From assembly GCA_963682025.1 (NCBI GenBank), contig OY821519.1, positions 188,789,253 through 188,853,252 of the forward strand: DNA of 64,000 nt. Reading direction: 5' to 3'. Source of the stretch: Cordilura impudica (lineage: Eukaryota; Arthropoda; Insecta; Diptera; Scathophagidae). The notes below the pieces were generated by a model that saw only the letters and a program-made list of their open reading frames with translations, searched no databases and was not told the origin of the DNA. Positions 21,866 through 33,212 of the stretch are shown here, piece after piece (the stretch's first letter is position 1; each line of letters opens with the position of its first letter). Both the position numbers and the translations under genes were made by a program.

Positions 21866-21985
21866 GTATCGTTAAAAGAAGTTACTGAATCGCGGTACTG
21901 AAAAGCTATTAATTTCTCCTGAAATTCAATATTTTTTTTAAATGTAAAAATTTTTTAAATGTAAACATAGGTATTTGGTGTTTTT
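21866..21985. mobile_element. HLE2 body fragment upstream of an HLE1
   Basis: CTATCGTTAAAAGAAGTTAC and the following 90 bp match the HLE2 interior at 26447 and 52538. With 22770-23478 and 24244-25184 this is the same old HLE2 as in block A, broken by two HLE1 insertions. Confidence 0.75.
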
Positions 21986-22769
21986 ATACCCTATACCACT
22001 ATGTGGTTTGGGTATAATGACTTTGTGCTGCTGTTTGTAACAACCAAAAATATTTGACCTAGACCCATCTTTAATTATACCGATCGAATCAGAATCACTT
22101 TCTGAGTTGATGTAACAATGTCCGTCCGTCCGTCCGTCCGTCCGTCTGTGTGTCCATGTAAAGCTTGTAATCAAACTGCAGGTCGCAAATATGAATATAT
22201 TTTGATGAAATTTGGTATATAAGCTTTTATCGGCCATGGGATGAACGCTATTGAAATTGGTGAGAATCGGTCCATGTTCAGACCTAGCCCCCATACAAAT
22301 TACCCATATGAAATCGACATTAATTGCCATAAGATCCAAATTATCATATAGATCTTATTCAAATTGGGTTTGTATGCCTTCATTACATCCACTAATGAGT
22401 AGTCCAAAAATGCTCCCTTTGACCCCATATAGAGCTGCTTCCCGATCTTCACTTAAATCTATCAAAAAGCAAAAATATTGCACTGATTCTTCTCAAATTT
22501 TGTTTGTATATATTTTTGCAAAATACAAGAGACTTTACCAAACATGATCAGGATCGGTCCATTTTTGGACCTAGTCCGTTTATAGATATAGCATCCGATA
22601 TGAACTTTTTCATATCTGCAGCCAAAAAAATTAATAAAAATCCCACTCAAATTTGATTTTTGCTTATTTTCAATGTCCAGTTAGTTGGGCCTAAGAGATA
22701 GGGTTTCTAAACGCATGGTATAGGGTATCATATAGTCGGTCTAGACCGACTATAATTTTCTGACTTGTT
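21986..22769 (-). mobile_element. HLE1 element, complete, reverse
   Basis: A complete reverse-oriented HLE1. The 3' hairpin starts at 21986 (ATACCCTATACCACTATGTG), the GTCC microsatellite is at about 22120-22146, and ATAGGGTATC and the palindrome precede CTTGTT at 22769. Its right part is the counterpart of 1-353. Confidence 0.9.
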
Positions 22770-23478
22770 TTTTTTGAATTTCAATTTGTGTTTAACGAAT
22801 AAAATTTATATATTAAAGATGCAATTGATGTCTTCTAAATATAAAATTATAATTTCCGACGTTTTGATATGATTTTCTGAAATTCAATTAATTGGAAATT
22901 TTTAATTCCAGTTTTTAGAATTGATATTTTCTTAAATTTGAATGGAAAATTTAAAAAGTGCCATTTTGTATTTAAGTGAATAACAGTGCTTTAGTAATTA
23001 TAAACAATTTTTAAAAATTAGATGTAATCGCAATCAAAAAACTCATTGATGACTCGGTAACTCTATTTTGTAAAGACAACAAAAAGTTAATATGCCAAAC
23101 TTATGTTCATATTTGTAAAAGAATAATGAAAAAATTTATGAAATAAAAGACCAGCCCGTGTATACTCTTAACATTGTTATGTATAATATCTATTTGAAAA
23201 TATTGACATTCATGTTAAAATAGAAATAACTATTGCAAAGCTAATTAGAACAAAAATTGTGGCGCCATCTTCTGTAGCATAGTCACGCTGAGCAAAGTGA
23301 AGTGACACTCTGTTAATGCAAAAGAAATGTATTTTCCCCACAACAAAATATTGCAGAATTTTTGTAAATAAAATAATATACCGATTTATTTCTAACATGC
23401 AGTTATTATGGATATACATATATAGAATATATGAATATTATTTGTATTATTTATGTATATGTAAATATTACACACAAA

Positions 23479-24243
23479 AACAAGTAAGAAAATTATAGTC
23501 GGTCTAGACCGACTATACGATACCGTATACCATGCGTTTGGAAACCCTATCTCTTAGGCCCAACTAACTGGACATAGAAAATAAGCAAAAACCAAATTTG
23601 AGTGGGATTTTTATTAATTTTTTTGGCTGCAGATATGAAAAAGTTCATATCGGATGCTATATCTATATGGGGACTGGGTCCAAAAATGGACCGATCCTGA
23701 CCATGGTTGGTAACGTCTCTTGTATTTTGCTGAAACATATACAAACAAAATTTGAGAAGAATCAGTGCAATATTTTTGTTTTTTAATAGATTTAAGTTAA
23801 TATCGGGAAGCAGCTCTATATGAGACCAAAGGGATCATTTTTGGACTACTCATTAATGGATCTAATAAACGCATACAAACCCAATTTGAGTAAGATCTAT
23901 ATGACAATTTGGATCTTATGGCAATTTATGTAATTTGTATGGGGGCTAGGTCTGAACATGGACCGAATTTCACCAATTTCAATAGCGTTCATCCCATGGC
24001 CGATAAAAGCTTATATACCAAATTTCATCAAAATATATTCATATTTGCGACCTGCAGTTTGATTACAAGGTTTACATGGACACACAGACGGACGGACGGA
24101 CGGACGGACATTGTTAAATCAACTCAAAAAGTGATTCTGATTCGATCGGTATAATTAAAGATGCGTCTGGGTCAAATATTTTTGGTTGTTACAAACAGCA
24201 GCACAAAGTCATTATACCCAAACTACATAGTGGTATAGGGTAT
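23479..24243 (+). mobile_element. HLE1 element, complete
   Basis: Copy 2 counterpart of 1063-1835. It is identical in landmarks, including the variant ATACCGTATACCA, with a (GACG)n shorter by eight bases. Confidence 0.9.
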
Positions 24244-25184
24244 AAATACAACATCAAACGTTATTTTTGTGTTTTTCTCTTTAAATAAATTAATACATAA
24301 AATTTTTTTTTGCTAAATTTACATTGTTTTTTTTTATTAACAACTAGGTATTTTAGCATTATTTGCTTTAGATGCTGGTGAATTTTTACTGCCTTTATAT
24401 TAACTCGTAGTGTCTGCTTGTCGAAAAAATTTTGGATCGATTTTAACCCCTTTCCCGTGACCCAATCGATCTGAAACTTTGCAGGCAGGCTCGTGGCAAT
24501 GACAGAAATGATCCAGTAAATTTTTATAGTGATGCCAAAACAATGGAAACTTTTAAATTTTTCTACCAGAGTTGATAAAAAAGGTACAAAGGGTTAGTTT
24601 TTATTATATTATTACCACAACGACCACAAAAACAACAAGTCCAGCTATGACAACAATATAACATTTAGAATAACAACAAGACACTATAGAAACATCATAT
24701 TTTTCATTTTTTTATTTTTATTTTTCAGAGATTTCCCTGGACCTGTTCCACCGATTTTAATGATTTTGGAAATAGTAATCTTCCCATGAATTTGGAAATC
24801 ATTTTCACTAAAAATGATCACCTTAGCTATCCTATTGAGGGCGTGATCGTGACCAGAACAACATAGAAAATTATATTTTTTAAAGACTTTTTTTAGTTCT
24901 TCATTGAAATCTCGGGCCCTAATCGACCGATTTGGACGATTTTAAATAGCAAACTTTTCAGGATGTTAGTGAATAATTTTTTATGTCAGCGAGCACCCTA
25001 GCTACCGGATTGATGCCGCCATCGTGATTTCCACAGACGGACAGACGGACATCGCTATATCAACTCCGGTTGTTATAAGGATCACAAATATATATATTTT
25101 ATGGGGTCCAAAATTTTTTTTCTAATTATTACAAACGGAATGACAAACTTATATATACCCTCTGCACACTGGAGTGGAGGGTAT
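24244..25184 (+). mobile_element. HLE2 element, 3' part
   Basis: Counterpart of 1836-2776. It keeps the uninterrupted site ACATTGTTTTTTTT near 24324, where other HLE2 copies carry the 614-bp MITE. It ends in the ATACCCTCTGCAC ... GAGGGTAT hairpin. Confidence 0.8.
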
Positions 25185-26892
25185 AAAAATGTTCCAAAAC
25201 TATCTTTTATACCAACAAATCGATAATAAAAACAAGTAAGAGTGTTAAATTCGGCTGTGCCGAATCTTTGATACCCTCCACCTCGGTCTGAGTCTTGATA
25301 ATAAATGTAAATGAAAAAGTAAACAATTTGTTAAACTTAATACCAAATTATTTCAGCAAATTCTTTGGGTTGGTTTTCTTCTTTTCTATTATTTCGGATT
25401 TATTTCGGTGTTTGCTTTTTGGTCATCGTGGTTGCTGATCGGCATGCATTTTGGTTATATACCTATATGCATGCGTTTCCGGTTATATGACATAACTTCT
25501 CGTTTAATTTAGTTTTTGCTAATTAAATAGCTCGCCCTAACCTCCATTGCAAAGGTAATGGTTGTGTAGAGTGGCTATATGCATTAAATCGTGCTAATTG
25601 GAGATGGCTGTATAGTTTCTTTTAACTGGCCAAATATTTCTTCATTGTGGCCATATAGGTCGGATGGAGTAACAAAATAATAACCAAAAAAAAAGCTCTC
25701 TCAACTTTTTTTTTTAAATATTGCCATATTTTGAAAACATAGAGAATAAATTTATAATAATAAATAATCAAATTAGGGATGAAAAACGCAAAAAACGAAA
25801 AGTCCCAAACATTTTAAATAAAATAATTTAATGTTATCTATATTTTCTGAAAAACTTCAAATTTTCATCCAAAAAAAATTGTGAAAATTTATATATAAAA
25901 AATAACATTCTCATAAAATTACGTTTACTTATGTAACAATTTTTATGTTAGCAATTCTTAAATATCATTTGAGGTTTTCTTAAATTCATTGAATTTAAAT
26001 TAATATCGACAAATCTGTTTTTCTATTTATTTAAATTGTAAAGGAGTGGCATCTCTGTCAAAATAAGCGAAAAACACAAAGAATAGAAAAAAACAAATTA
26101 CTTCGTGTTTGACAGGATGATTTTATGTTTATGTTTAATATCTTTATTTTTTTTACTAATATTTCTGTTTATTTATTTGAAAATGAAATAATGAATTGAA
26201 TATGCTATTTAATTTTTTTATTTATATAAAAAAGTTTTTTAATTAAAGCAAAATATTTTCACTATATCATGATTTTTATTTATGTATGACGACATTTCAA
26301 CCTAAAAATTTAAGTTTTTATCGATTGGATAAACAACACAAAAATGGTTGTCGTTTAGATAACAACAACAGCTGACTTTAACAATAGCGAATATCGTTTC
26401 AAAATTTTACTGATAATTTTTCAATTTTCTTTTTTTTTACAATTCGACTATCGTTAAAAGAAGTTACTGAATCGCGGTACTGAAAAGTTATTAATATCTC
26501 CTGAATGGCAATATTTTTTTTAAATGTAAACATTTTTAAATGTAAAGATATTTCTAAATTTAAAATTATTATTTCCGACGTTTTGATATGATTTTCTGAA
26601 ACTCAATTAATATTTTCTAATTTATAATTGGAAATTTTATTTTCGGTTTTTATTATAATTGATACTTTCTTAAATTTGAATGGAAAATTTAAAAAGTGAA
26701 ATTTTGTATTTATGTGAATAATAATGCTTTATTAATTATAAACAATTCTTAAAAATTAGATGTAATCGCAATCAGATATTTTATAGGTAAAGCAGAATAA
26801 TAATTCTATATAACTATGTAGAACTGTTTTGTAAGCAAAAAACTCATTGACGAACTCGGTAACTCTATTTTGTAAAGACAACAAAAAGTTAA

Positions 26893-27467
26893 CCCCCCAA
26901 TCTCACATCACACTGAAATTGTAAAATCGTTGTGTACGTATTATCAACGAAAAATTGTTCGAATTAGTCGAATCCATCGCCATTAAATTTTATGCTCAAA
27001 CATCTGACTGCAATCTCATTTTTAAAATGTTGTCGAAGCGTAAACTTGAAAACATTTGTATACTTCTCTCTCTTATTTTATTTTAAGTAGAGTTACCAAG
27101 TTTATTATACAGGCACATGTTTGAGGGAAAATGTTTACATTTATTATTATTAGTATTATTTTAATAATAGTTAATAATATTTATGCTCTATAATTAACAA
27201 ACTTGCGTTTTTGTATGCGCATTTCAAAAAATAAATCATTATAATAGATTTAACAAGTTAAAACTTTAATTACAATTTTACAGAATCCAGTAAATTTGCA
27301 TTAAATTTATAACAGGGTAACATTAATCATCGTTAGTGTCTGCCACTATTCGCACGAAAAATTTGGTGCCATTAGTGTGACCACTGCGGAAAATGTGTGT
27401 GTATTAGTAAAAAAAATGTGAGTGTATTGAGTTTTTCGAACTTGCAGTGTGATGTGAGATTGGTGGG
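26893..27467. mobile_element. 575-bp MITE with TAA target duplication (Harbinger-like)
   Basis: Terminal inverted repeats are CCCCCCAATCTCACATCACA... at the left and the complement of CCCACCAATCTCACATCACA at the right, with one or two mismatches over 23 bp. It is flanked by TAA on both sides. The empty site GTTAATATGCC is preserved in block A near 671-676 and in A'. A 3-bp TWA-type duplication fits the PIF/Harbinger superfamily. Confidence 0.85.
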
Positions 27468-27958
27468 TAATATGCCAAACTTATGTTCATATTTGTAAAA
27501 GAATAATGAAAAAACGTATGAAATAAAAGACCAACCCGTGTATACTCTTAACATTGTTCTGTATGATATCTAGTTGAAAATATTAACATTCATGTTAAAA
27601 TAGAAATAACTATTGCAAAGCTAATTAGAACAAACAAAAATTATGACGGCATCTACTGTGGCATAGTCACGCTGAGCAAAATGAAGTGACACTCTGTTAT
27701 ACAAAAGAAATGTATTTTCCCCACAACAAAATACTGCAGAATTTTATGTAAATAAAATAACCGATTTATTTCTAACATGCAGTTACTATGAATATACATA
27801 CATACATATATATAATATATGTACATTATTTGTATTATTTAATATGTGTATGTATGTATATTTAAATATTACACACAAAAAATACAACATCAAACGTTAT
27901 TTTTGTGTTTTTCTCTTTAAATAAATTAATACATAAATTTTTTTGCTAAATTTACATT

Positions 27959-28572
27959 TGGGCAATTCACAACAGGTGTTGTATATTGTATGTTGTATTG
28001 AAATACACAATACAATCATTTGTTGTGAACACTCAGTTGTATTTTCATATTGTAAAACGCTTTCTTTAGTAATTTTCGATCCAACGAGGAAAGATCGCTT
28101 CGTCGCTTCTGCTATTTTGTATAAGAGAAAACACTTGTCAGTGTTTGCTTTTTGGTCGTGAGATGTACCCTGGAGTTTTAGTTACGTACCTCTTGCATTT
28201 TAATTTATAATGAAAAAAAAATGTTAAATGTTTTGGTTGGTACTGAAAGAGAAAATACATACTAAAAATATAAACATTAATTTTTATATAAATAAACTTA
28301 TCGATGTATTTGCGTTATTTGCCATATTTTATTTTATAATTATTTATGCTGATAATATTCTATGTATTTGTTTTTTCTTTTTCATAAAAACTGGCATTCA
28401 CTTGGAACTGATATGTTATGATACAATATACAACATTTACTAAACATAGCAAATGAAGTTGGATCGTGTATCAGATTTTTCAGTAAAAATTACCAACAAC
28501 AATTTTACACTATTGTAAAGTGATACACGATACAAGAGATACAACGATACATTACCCATTGTGAATTGCCCA
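27959..28572. mobile_element. 614-bp MITE with ATT target duplication
   Basis: Inverted repeats TGGGCAATTCACAA and TTGTGAATTGCCCA lie between duplicated ATT. The empty site ACATTGTTTTTT is present in blocks A (near 1915) and A'. Sub-terminal TTGTATATTGTATGTTGTAT and GATACAATATACAACATT are also mutually inverted. Small open frames inside show no domain. The 3-bp duplication again suggests a Harbinger-type parent. Confidence 0.85.
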
Positions 28573-29436
28573 ATTGTTTTTTTTATTAACAACTAGGTAT
28601 TTTAGCATTATTTGCTTTAGATGTTGGTGAATTTTTACTCCCTTTATATTAACTCGTAGTGTCTGCTTGTCGAAAAAATTTTGGATCGATTTTAACCACT
28701 TTCCCGTGACCCAATCGATCTGAAATTTTGCAGGCAGGCTTGTGGCAATGACAGAAATGATCTAACATATTTTTTTAGTGATGCCAAAACAATGGAAACT
28801 TTTAAATTTTTCTACCAGAGTTGATAAAAAAAATGTACAAAGGGTTTGTTTTTGTTATATTATTACCATAACGACCACAAAAACAACAAGTCCAGCTATG
28901 AAAACAATGCAACATTTAGAATAACAACAAGAACAATATAGAAATATCATGTTTTTCATTTTTTTTTACTTTTTCAGAGATTTCCCTGGACCTGTTCCAC
29001 CGATTTTAATGATTTTTGAAGTAGAAATCTTTCCATGAATTTGGTGAATCATTCTCAAATGATCACTGTAGCTGCACTATTGAGGGCGTGATCGTGACAA
29101 GAACAACATAGAAAATTATTTTTTTTTCAAGACTTTTTTAGTTCTTCATTCAAATCTCGGGCCCTAATCGACCGATTTGGACGATTTTAAATAGCAAATT
29201 TCTCAGGATGTTAGTGAATCATTTTTATGTCAATGAGTACCCTAGCTGCCGGATTGATGCCGTCATCGTGATTTCCACAGACGGACAGACGGACAGACGG
29301 ACATCGCTATATCAACTCCGGTTGTTATAAGGATCTCAAATATATAAATTTTATGGGGTCCAAAATTTTTTTTCTAATTATTACAAACGGAATGACAAAC
29401 TTATATATACCCTCTGCACACTGGAGTGGAGGGTAT

Positions 29437-32400
29437 AACAACTCTACAACAGCAACAATGAGTCATATGTTTTTCAAATAGGAAAAAACTGTTTATGTGT
29501 TAGTTTCGGTCATTCCCCAGTATGCATTGAAATATTATTTCGCCAATGTTGGAGAAAAGTTAAGTTCTTAAATTGATGTCAAATGTAATTCTCAACTTGG
29601 GTTGAACAATTTTTCTCCTTGTTTGCTTTCAACTTGACATCAAGTTGAGACTTAACATTTTTTCCAATCTTTGAGAAACATTTTTACTCTCAATTGGATA
29701 TCCAACACTTTTCTCCACTTGAGACCAAACATTTTTTCAACTTGAATACGATTTGTGTTAAGTCTGAGATATTATTTAAATATGTCATAAATAATAAATT
29801 AAATTAAAAAATGCCAAAAAAGTACAAATAAATCATTGATATATTTTTAATTATTTCTGCTTTTTGTCAAATTTTTCAAAAAATGTACAACTAATTAATT
29901 CATTTATTTTTAATTCTAGATTTTAAAAAATGTACATAATATGTACATTTAATGTTAAATATGTACATAGTAATGTTAAATATATAATGAAATTAAATTG
30001 AAAATTGAAACATTAAAAAAAGTAATTGTTTTCATTTCTAAAATTAGTATAATATTTTTTAATATGGCAATTCCGTACCTTCCATTTGATACCGATTGGA
30101 AATATTTCTTTGCTATCAAGTTGAGAATCACAAATTTCTCAATTTGATAACTATGAAAATCGCCATATAAAAAATGTGCCTTTTAAGTTGAGAAGACTAT
30201 ATTCGAACTATTGAGGGCATTTGAGAATTAACGTTGGAGATTTGAAAAATGTATTTGATCTCAAATGCACCTCAACTTGATAGCAAACAAAAATGTTTAG
30301 TGGGACATTTATTGTAGGGTCGTTTGCACACACACAAAAAATAGAAAATAAATTGTCAATAAGCAAAGCAAGTGGCTTCGAAATTCGATGATGGCAGTTA
30401 ATCATTTTTTGTTCACGAGGAATTTATAATTGGAGGAATTTTTTTTCTCGAGAAATGTATTTTCCGTGAGAAAGAAATTCCTTGAGAATATTCATAATTG
30501 GGATGAATAACTTTTAATTGGAACTTTTTAGTCAGAATAAATCATAATTCTAGTTAGATATTGGTTAATATTTAATTAGAAAAAATATTGTGGTGGCATC
30601 TACGCAATTATTGAGGCAGTCACGGAAAAATTAAATGCAAGTCTGTTTTTTTTAATATAACAAAAATGGATTTTCCCTTTAACAAAATATGGCAGAATTC
30701 TTTATAAATGAAATGCAAAATGGAAAATCAATTTTGTGCTAATTCTTAACAAAATTAATAATATATATATATATATATATTATTATATTTATTAATATTT
30801 GTAATTTTATTTGACACAATTTCACACACAGTTTTACAGATCAACTGATTTAGAAGTTTTCTGTTTTTGAAACAGTAGTGCCAATTTGTAATATTTTGTG
30901 ATGTAATGAAAATCGCAGAATAATAAGTTAATACACAATAAAAAATATTAAATTTTTAAGTTTTATATACATATTGCAATAAAAAAACTTTGGTAAATTT
31001 ACACTGAAGATGGTCAGAAATGAATGAGAAAAAATATATAGGCATTTTAGAAAAGCACATTTAATATTAAACTTTATGCACAAAATATATGGGTTTTTGT
31101 TGTTTCGAATTTAACTGTGGCTCTAAGTGAAAAGTTTTAGACCGATCGTATATTACATCTTGAGGATCCTCACCTAATATTTTCAAATATTTTAAATTCT
31201 TTTTAACTCATTTAACCTCATTACGAAAATAGTAAAACAGTAAATATGGAAAATCCACGCACCTCAAAAAATTGTTTTCTATGAAATAAATTAAAGACAT
31301 TTCATATTATACAATTTTCTTTCAAAAATGTATCAATTATTGCAAATTTGAAATTTGACATATAGTATTTGTACATATATTTGTATAGATTTCGCAGTAT
31401 GAAAAGAACTATTATTTCTTTATTTAGAATATATGTAAGTATTGCTCGCAAAAAAATGCAACATCATGCATGAAACACATAGACGACTGCTGCCAGCAGC
31501 ATTTGTAGTCGTGTAGTTAGCTACTTGATTTTTCTGAATACGACAGCAACATATAATACAAATGCATTTTGATTTAAATATACAATTACTTTTACTTATT
31601 TAAAATGTATTAGTATAACGTAAAAATAAATAAACAAATTAATTTAACCCCTTTTGATTATTAATGGAATTATAGCCTTTCATTTTGCGATTTTTTTTTT
31701 AACAAAATAAAATATTTCATAGCACTAATTTCTTTTACATATTTTGTTATATTGTCAACACTATTTTTGTTTTGTAGCCAACAAAACACACTTGCAGTTT
31801 TTTTTTTTTCTATTTGAAGAACATATGACTGCCATTGTTGATGTTGTAGAGTTGTTTTTTTTTTTTTGATTTTGTTTCGTTAACTCTTTTGTATTAAAGC
31901 ACCTCCAATATATGTATCCATTTTAGTTTGCAAATTCAGTATATTTATAATTTATTACTTACAGCAAAAAATAATAGAAACAATTTTATCAGTTATGCTT
32001 ACGAAACTATATAAATAGACTTGAAGTTGGCTGCAAAAGCAGTAGCCTGTGTAAAGAACAAGTTAGCGACATGTAACTGTTACGTAACGTGTCAGCCTTT
32101 TTTTCACATGAAAAGTATTGGGACGTTCCGGTTACGTTCGGTAACTGTTTTAAATGATTTTCATGTAAAAAAAAGCAACTGACTCGTTACGATTACGGGT
32201 AGAAAACATTGACCTTTTATATGTATTATAATGCTATGAATGCATTTATCTTTATTTTATTTTATTTATATATTCTTTTTTTTTGTATTGTATATTATTT
32301 TTTTTTATTATTATTACTATTTCATTTAATTATTTTTTTCTTTAAATAAATTAATACATAAAAATTTGTTTTTTAAATTATTGGTGAACTTTTACTCCCT

Positions 32401-33212
32401 TTACTTACTGCCTTTATATTAACTGGTAGTGTCTGCTTGTCGACAAAATTTTGGATCGATTTTTAGCCCCTTTCCCGTGAGCCAATCGATCTGAAATTTT
32501 GCATGCAGGCTCGTAGCAATGACAGAAATGATCTAACAAATTTTTTTAGTGATGCCAAAACAATGGAAACTTTTAAAATTTTCTACCAGAGTTCACAAAA
32601 AAATGTACAAAGGGTTTGTTTTTATTATATTATTACCACAACGACCACAAAAACAACAAGTCCAGCTATGACAACAATGCAACATTTAGAATAACAACAG
32701 GAACAATATGGAAACATCATGTTTTTCATTTTTTTTTTAATTTTTCATAGATTTACCTGGACTTGTTCCACCGATTTTAATGATTTTTGAAGTAGAAATC
32801 TTTCCATGAATTTGGTGAATCATTCTCACTAAAAATGATCACTGTAGCTGCACTATTGAGGGCGTGATCGTGACAAGAACAACATAGAAAATTATTTTTT
32901 TTTCAAGACTTTTTTAGTTCTTCATTCAAATCTCGGGCCCTAATCGACCGATTTGGACGATTTTAAATAGCAAATTTCTCAGGATGTTAGTGAATCATTT
33001 TTATGTCAATGAGTACCCTAGCTGCCGGATTGATGCCGTCATCGTGATTTCCACAGACGGACAGACGGACAGACGGACATCGCTATATCAACTCCGGTTG
33101 TTATAAGGATCTCAAATATATAAATTTTATGGGGTCCAAAATTTTTTTTCTAATTATTACAAACGGAATGACAAACTTATATATACCCTCTGCACACTGG
33201 AGTGGAGGGTAT
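29437..33212 (+). repeat. 3776-bp tandem unit E (first copy)
   Basis: First copy of a tandem duplication inside the HLE2 unit, running from one HLE2 3' end to the next. It holds a region rich in CTCAACTTGA-like motifs (29540-30330), TA microsatellite (about 30763-30780), a 109-nt hairpin (32083-32191) and an HLE2 3' end. That 3' end is a hybrid: like the distal type up to 32763 and like the proximal type from 32803. Confidence 0.9.
32083..32191. repeat. Imperfect hairpin, about 32-bp arms
   Basis: CGTAACGTGTCAGCCTTTTT and CACATGAAAA on the left are mirrored by TTTTCATGTAAAAAAAAGC and GACTCGTTACG on the right, with a loop of about 45 nt. Copies lie at 35859-35967 and 58176-58284. Confidence 0.7.

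Larger units (their letters stand above)
22414..25230. repeat. Duplicated block A' (copy 2)
   Basis: Second copy of block A, with offset 22413-22416 falling to 22408 after a shorter (GACG)n. It includes the HLE1 at 23479-24243 and the HLE2 3' end at 25184. The match to copy 1 ends at base 25230, where HLE2 starts instead of HLE1. Confidence 0.9.

Noticed and set aside
27943..28443. Two 71-72 codon frames inside the 614-bp MITE
   Set aside because: The MITE insertion boundaries cut through the first frame, and neither resembles a transposase.
30208..30405. 65-codon reverse-strand frame present three times (also 33984 and 56304)
   Set aside because: It is repeated because unit E is repeated. 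No domain, and it lies in CTCAACTTGA-rich repeat sequence.
32503..32694. 63-codon frame MQARSNDRNDL... present three times
   Set aside because: It is part of the HLE2 3' region. The Thr-rich end comes from an ACAACGACC-type simple sequence. Not a gene.
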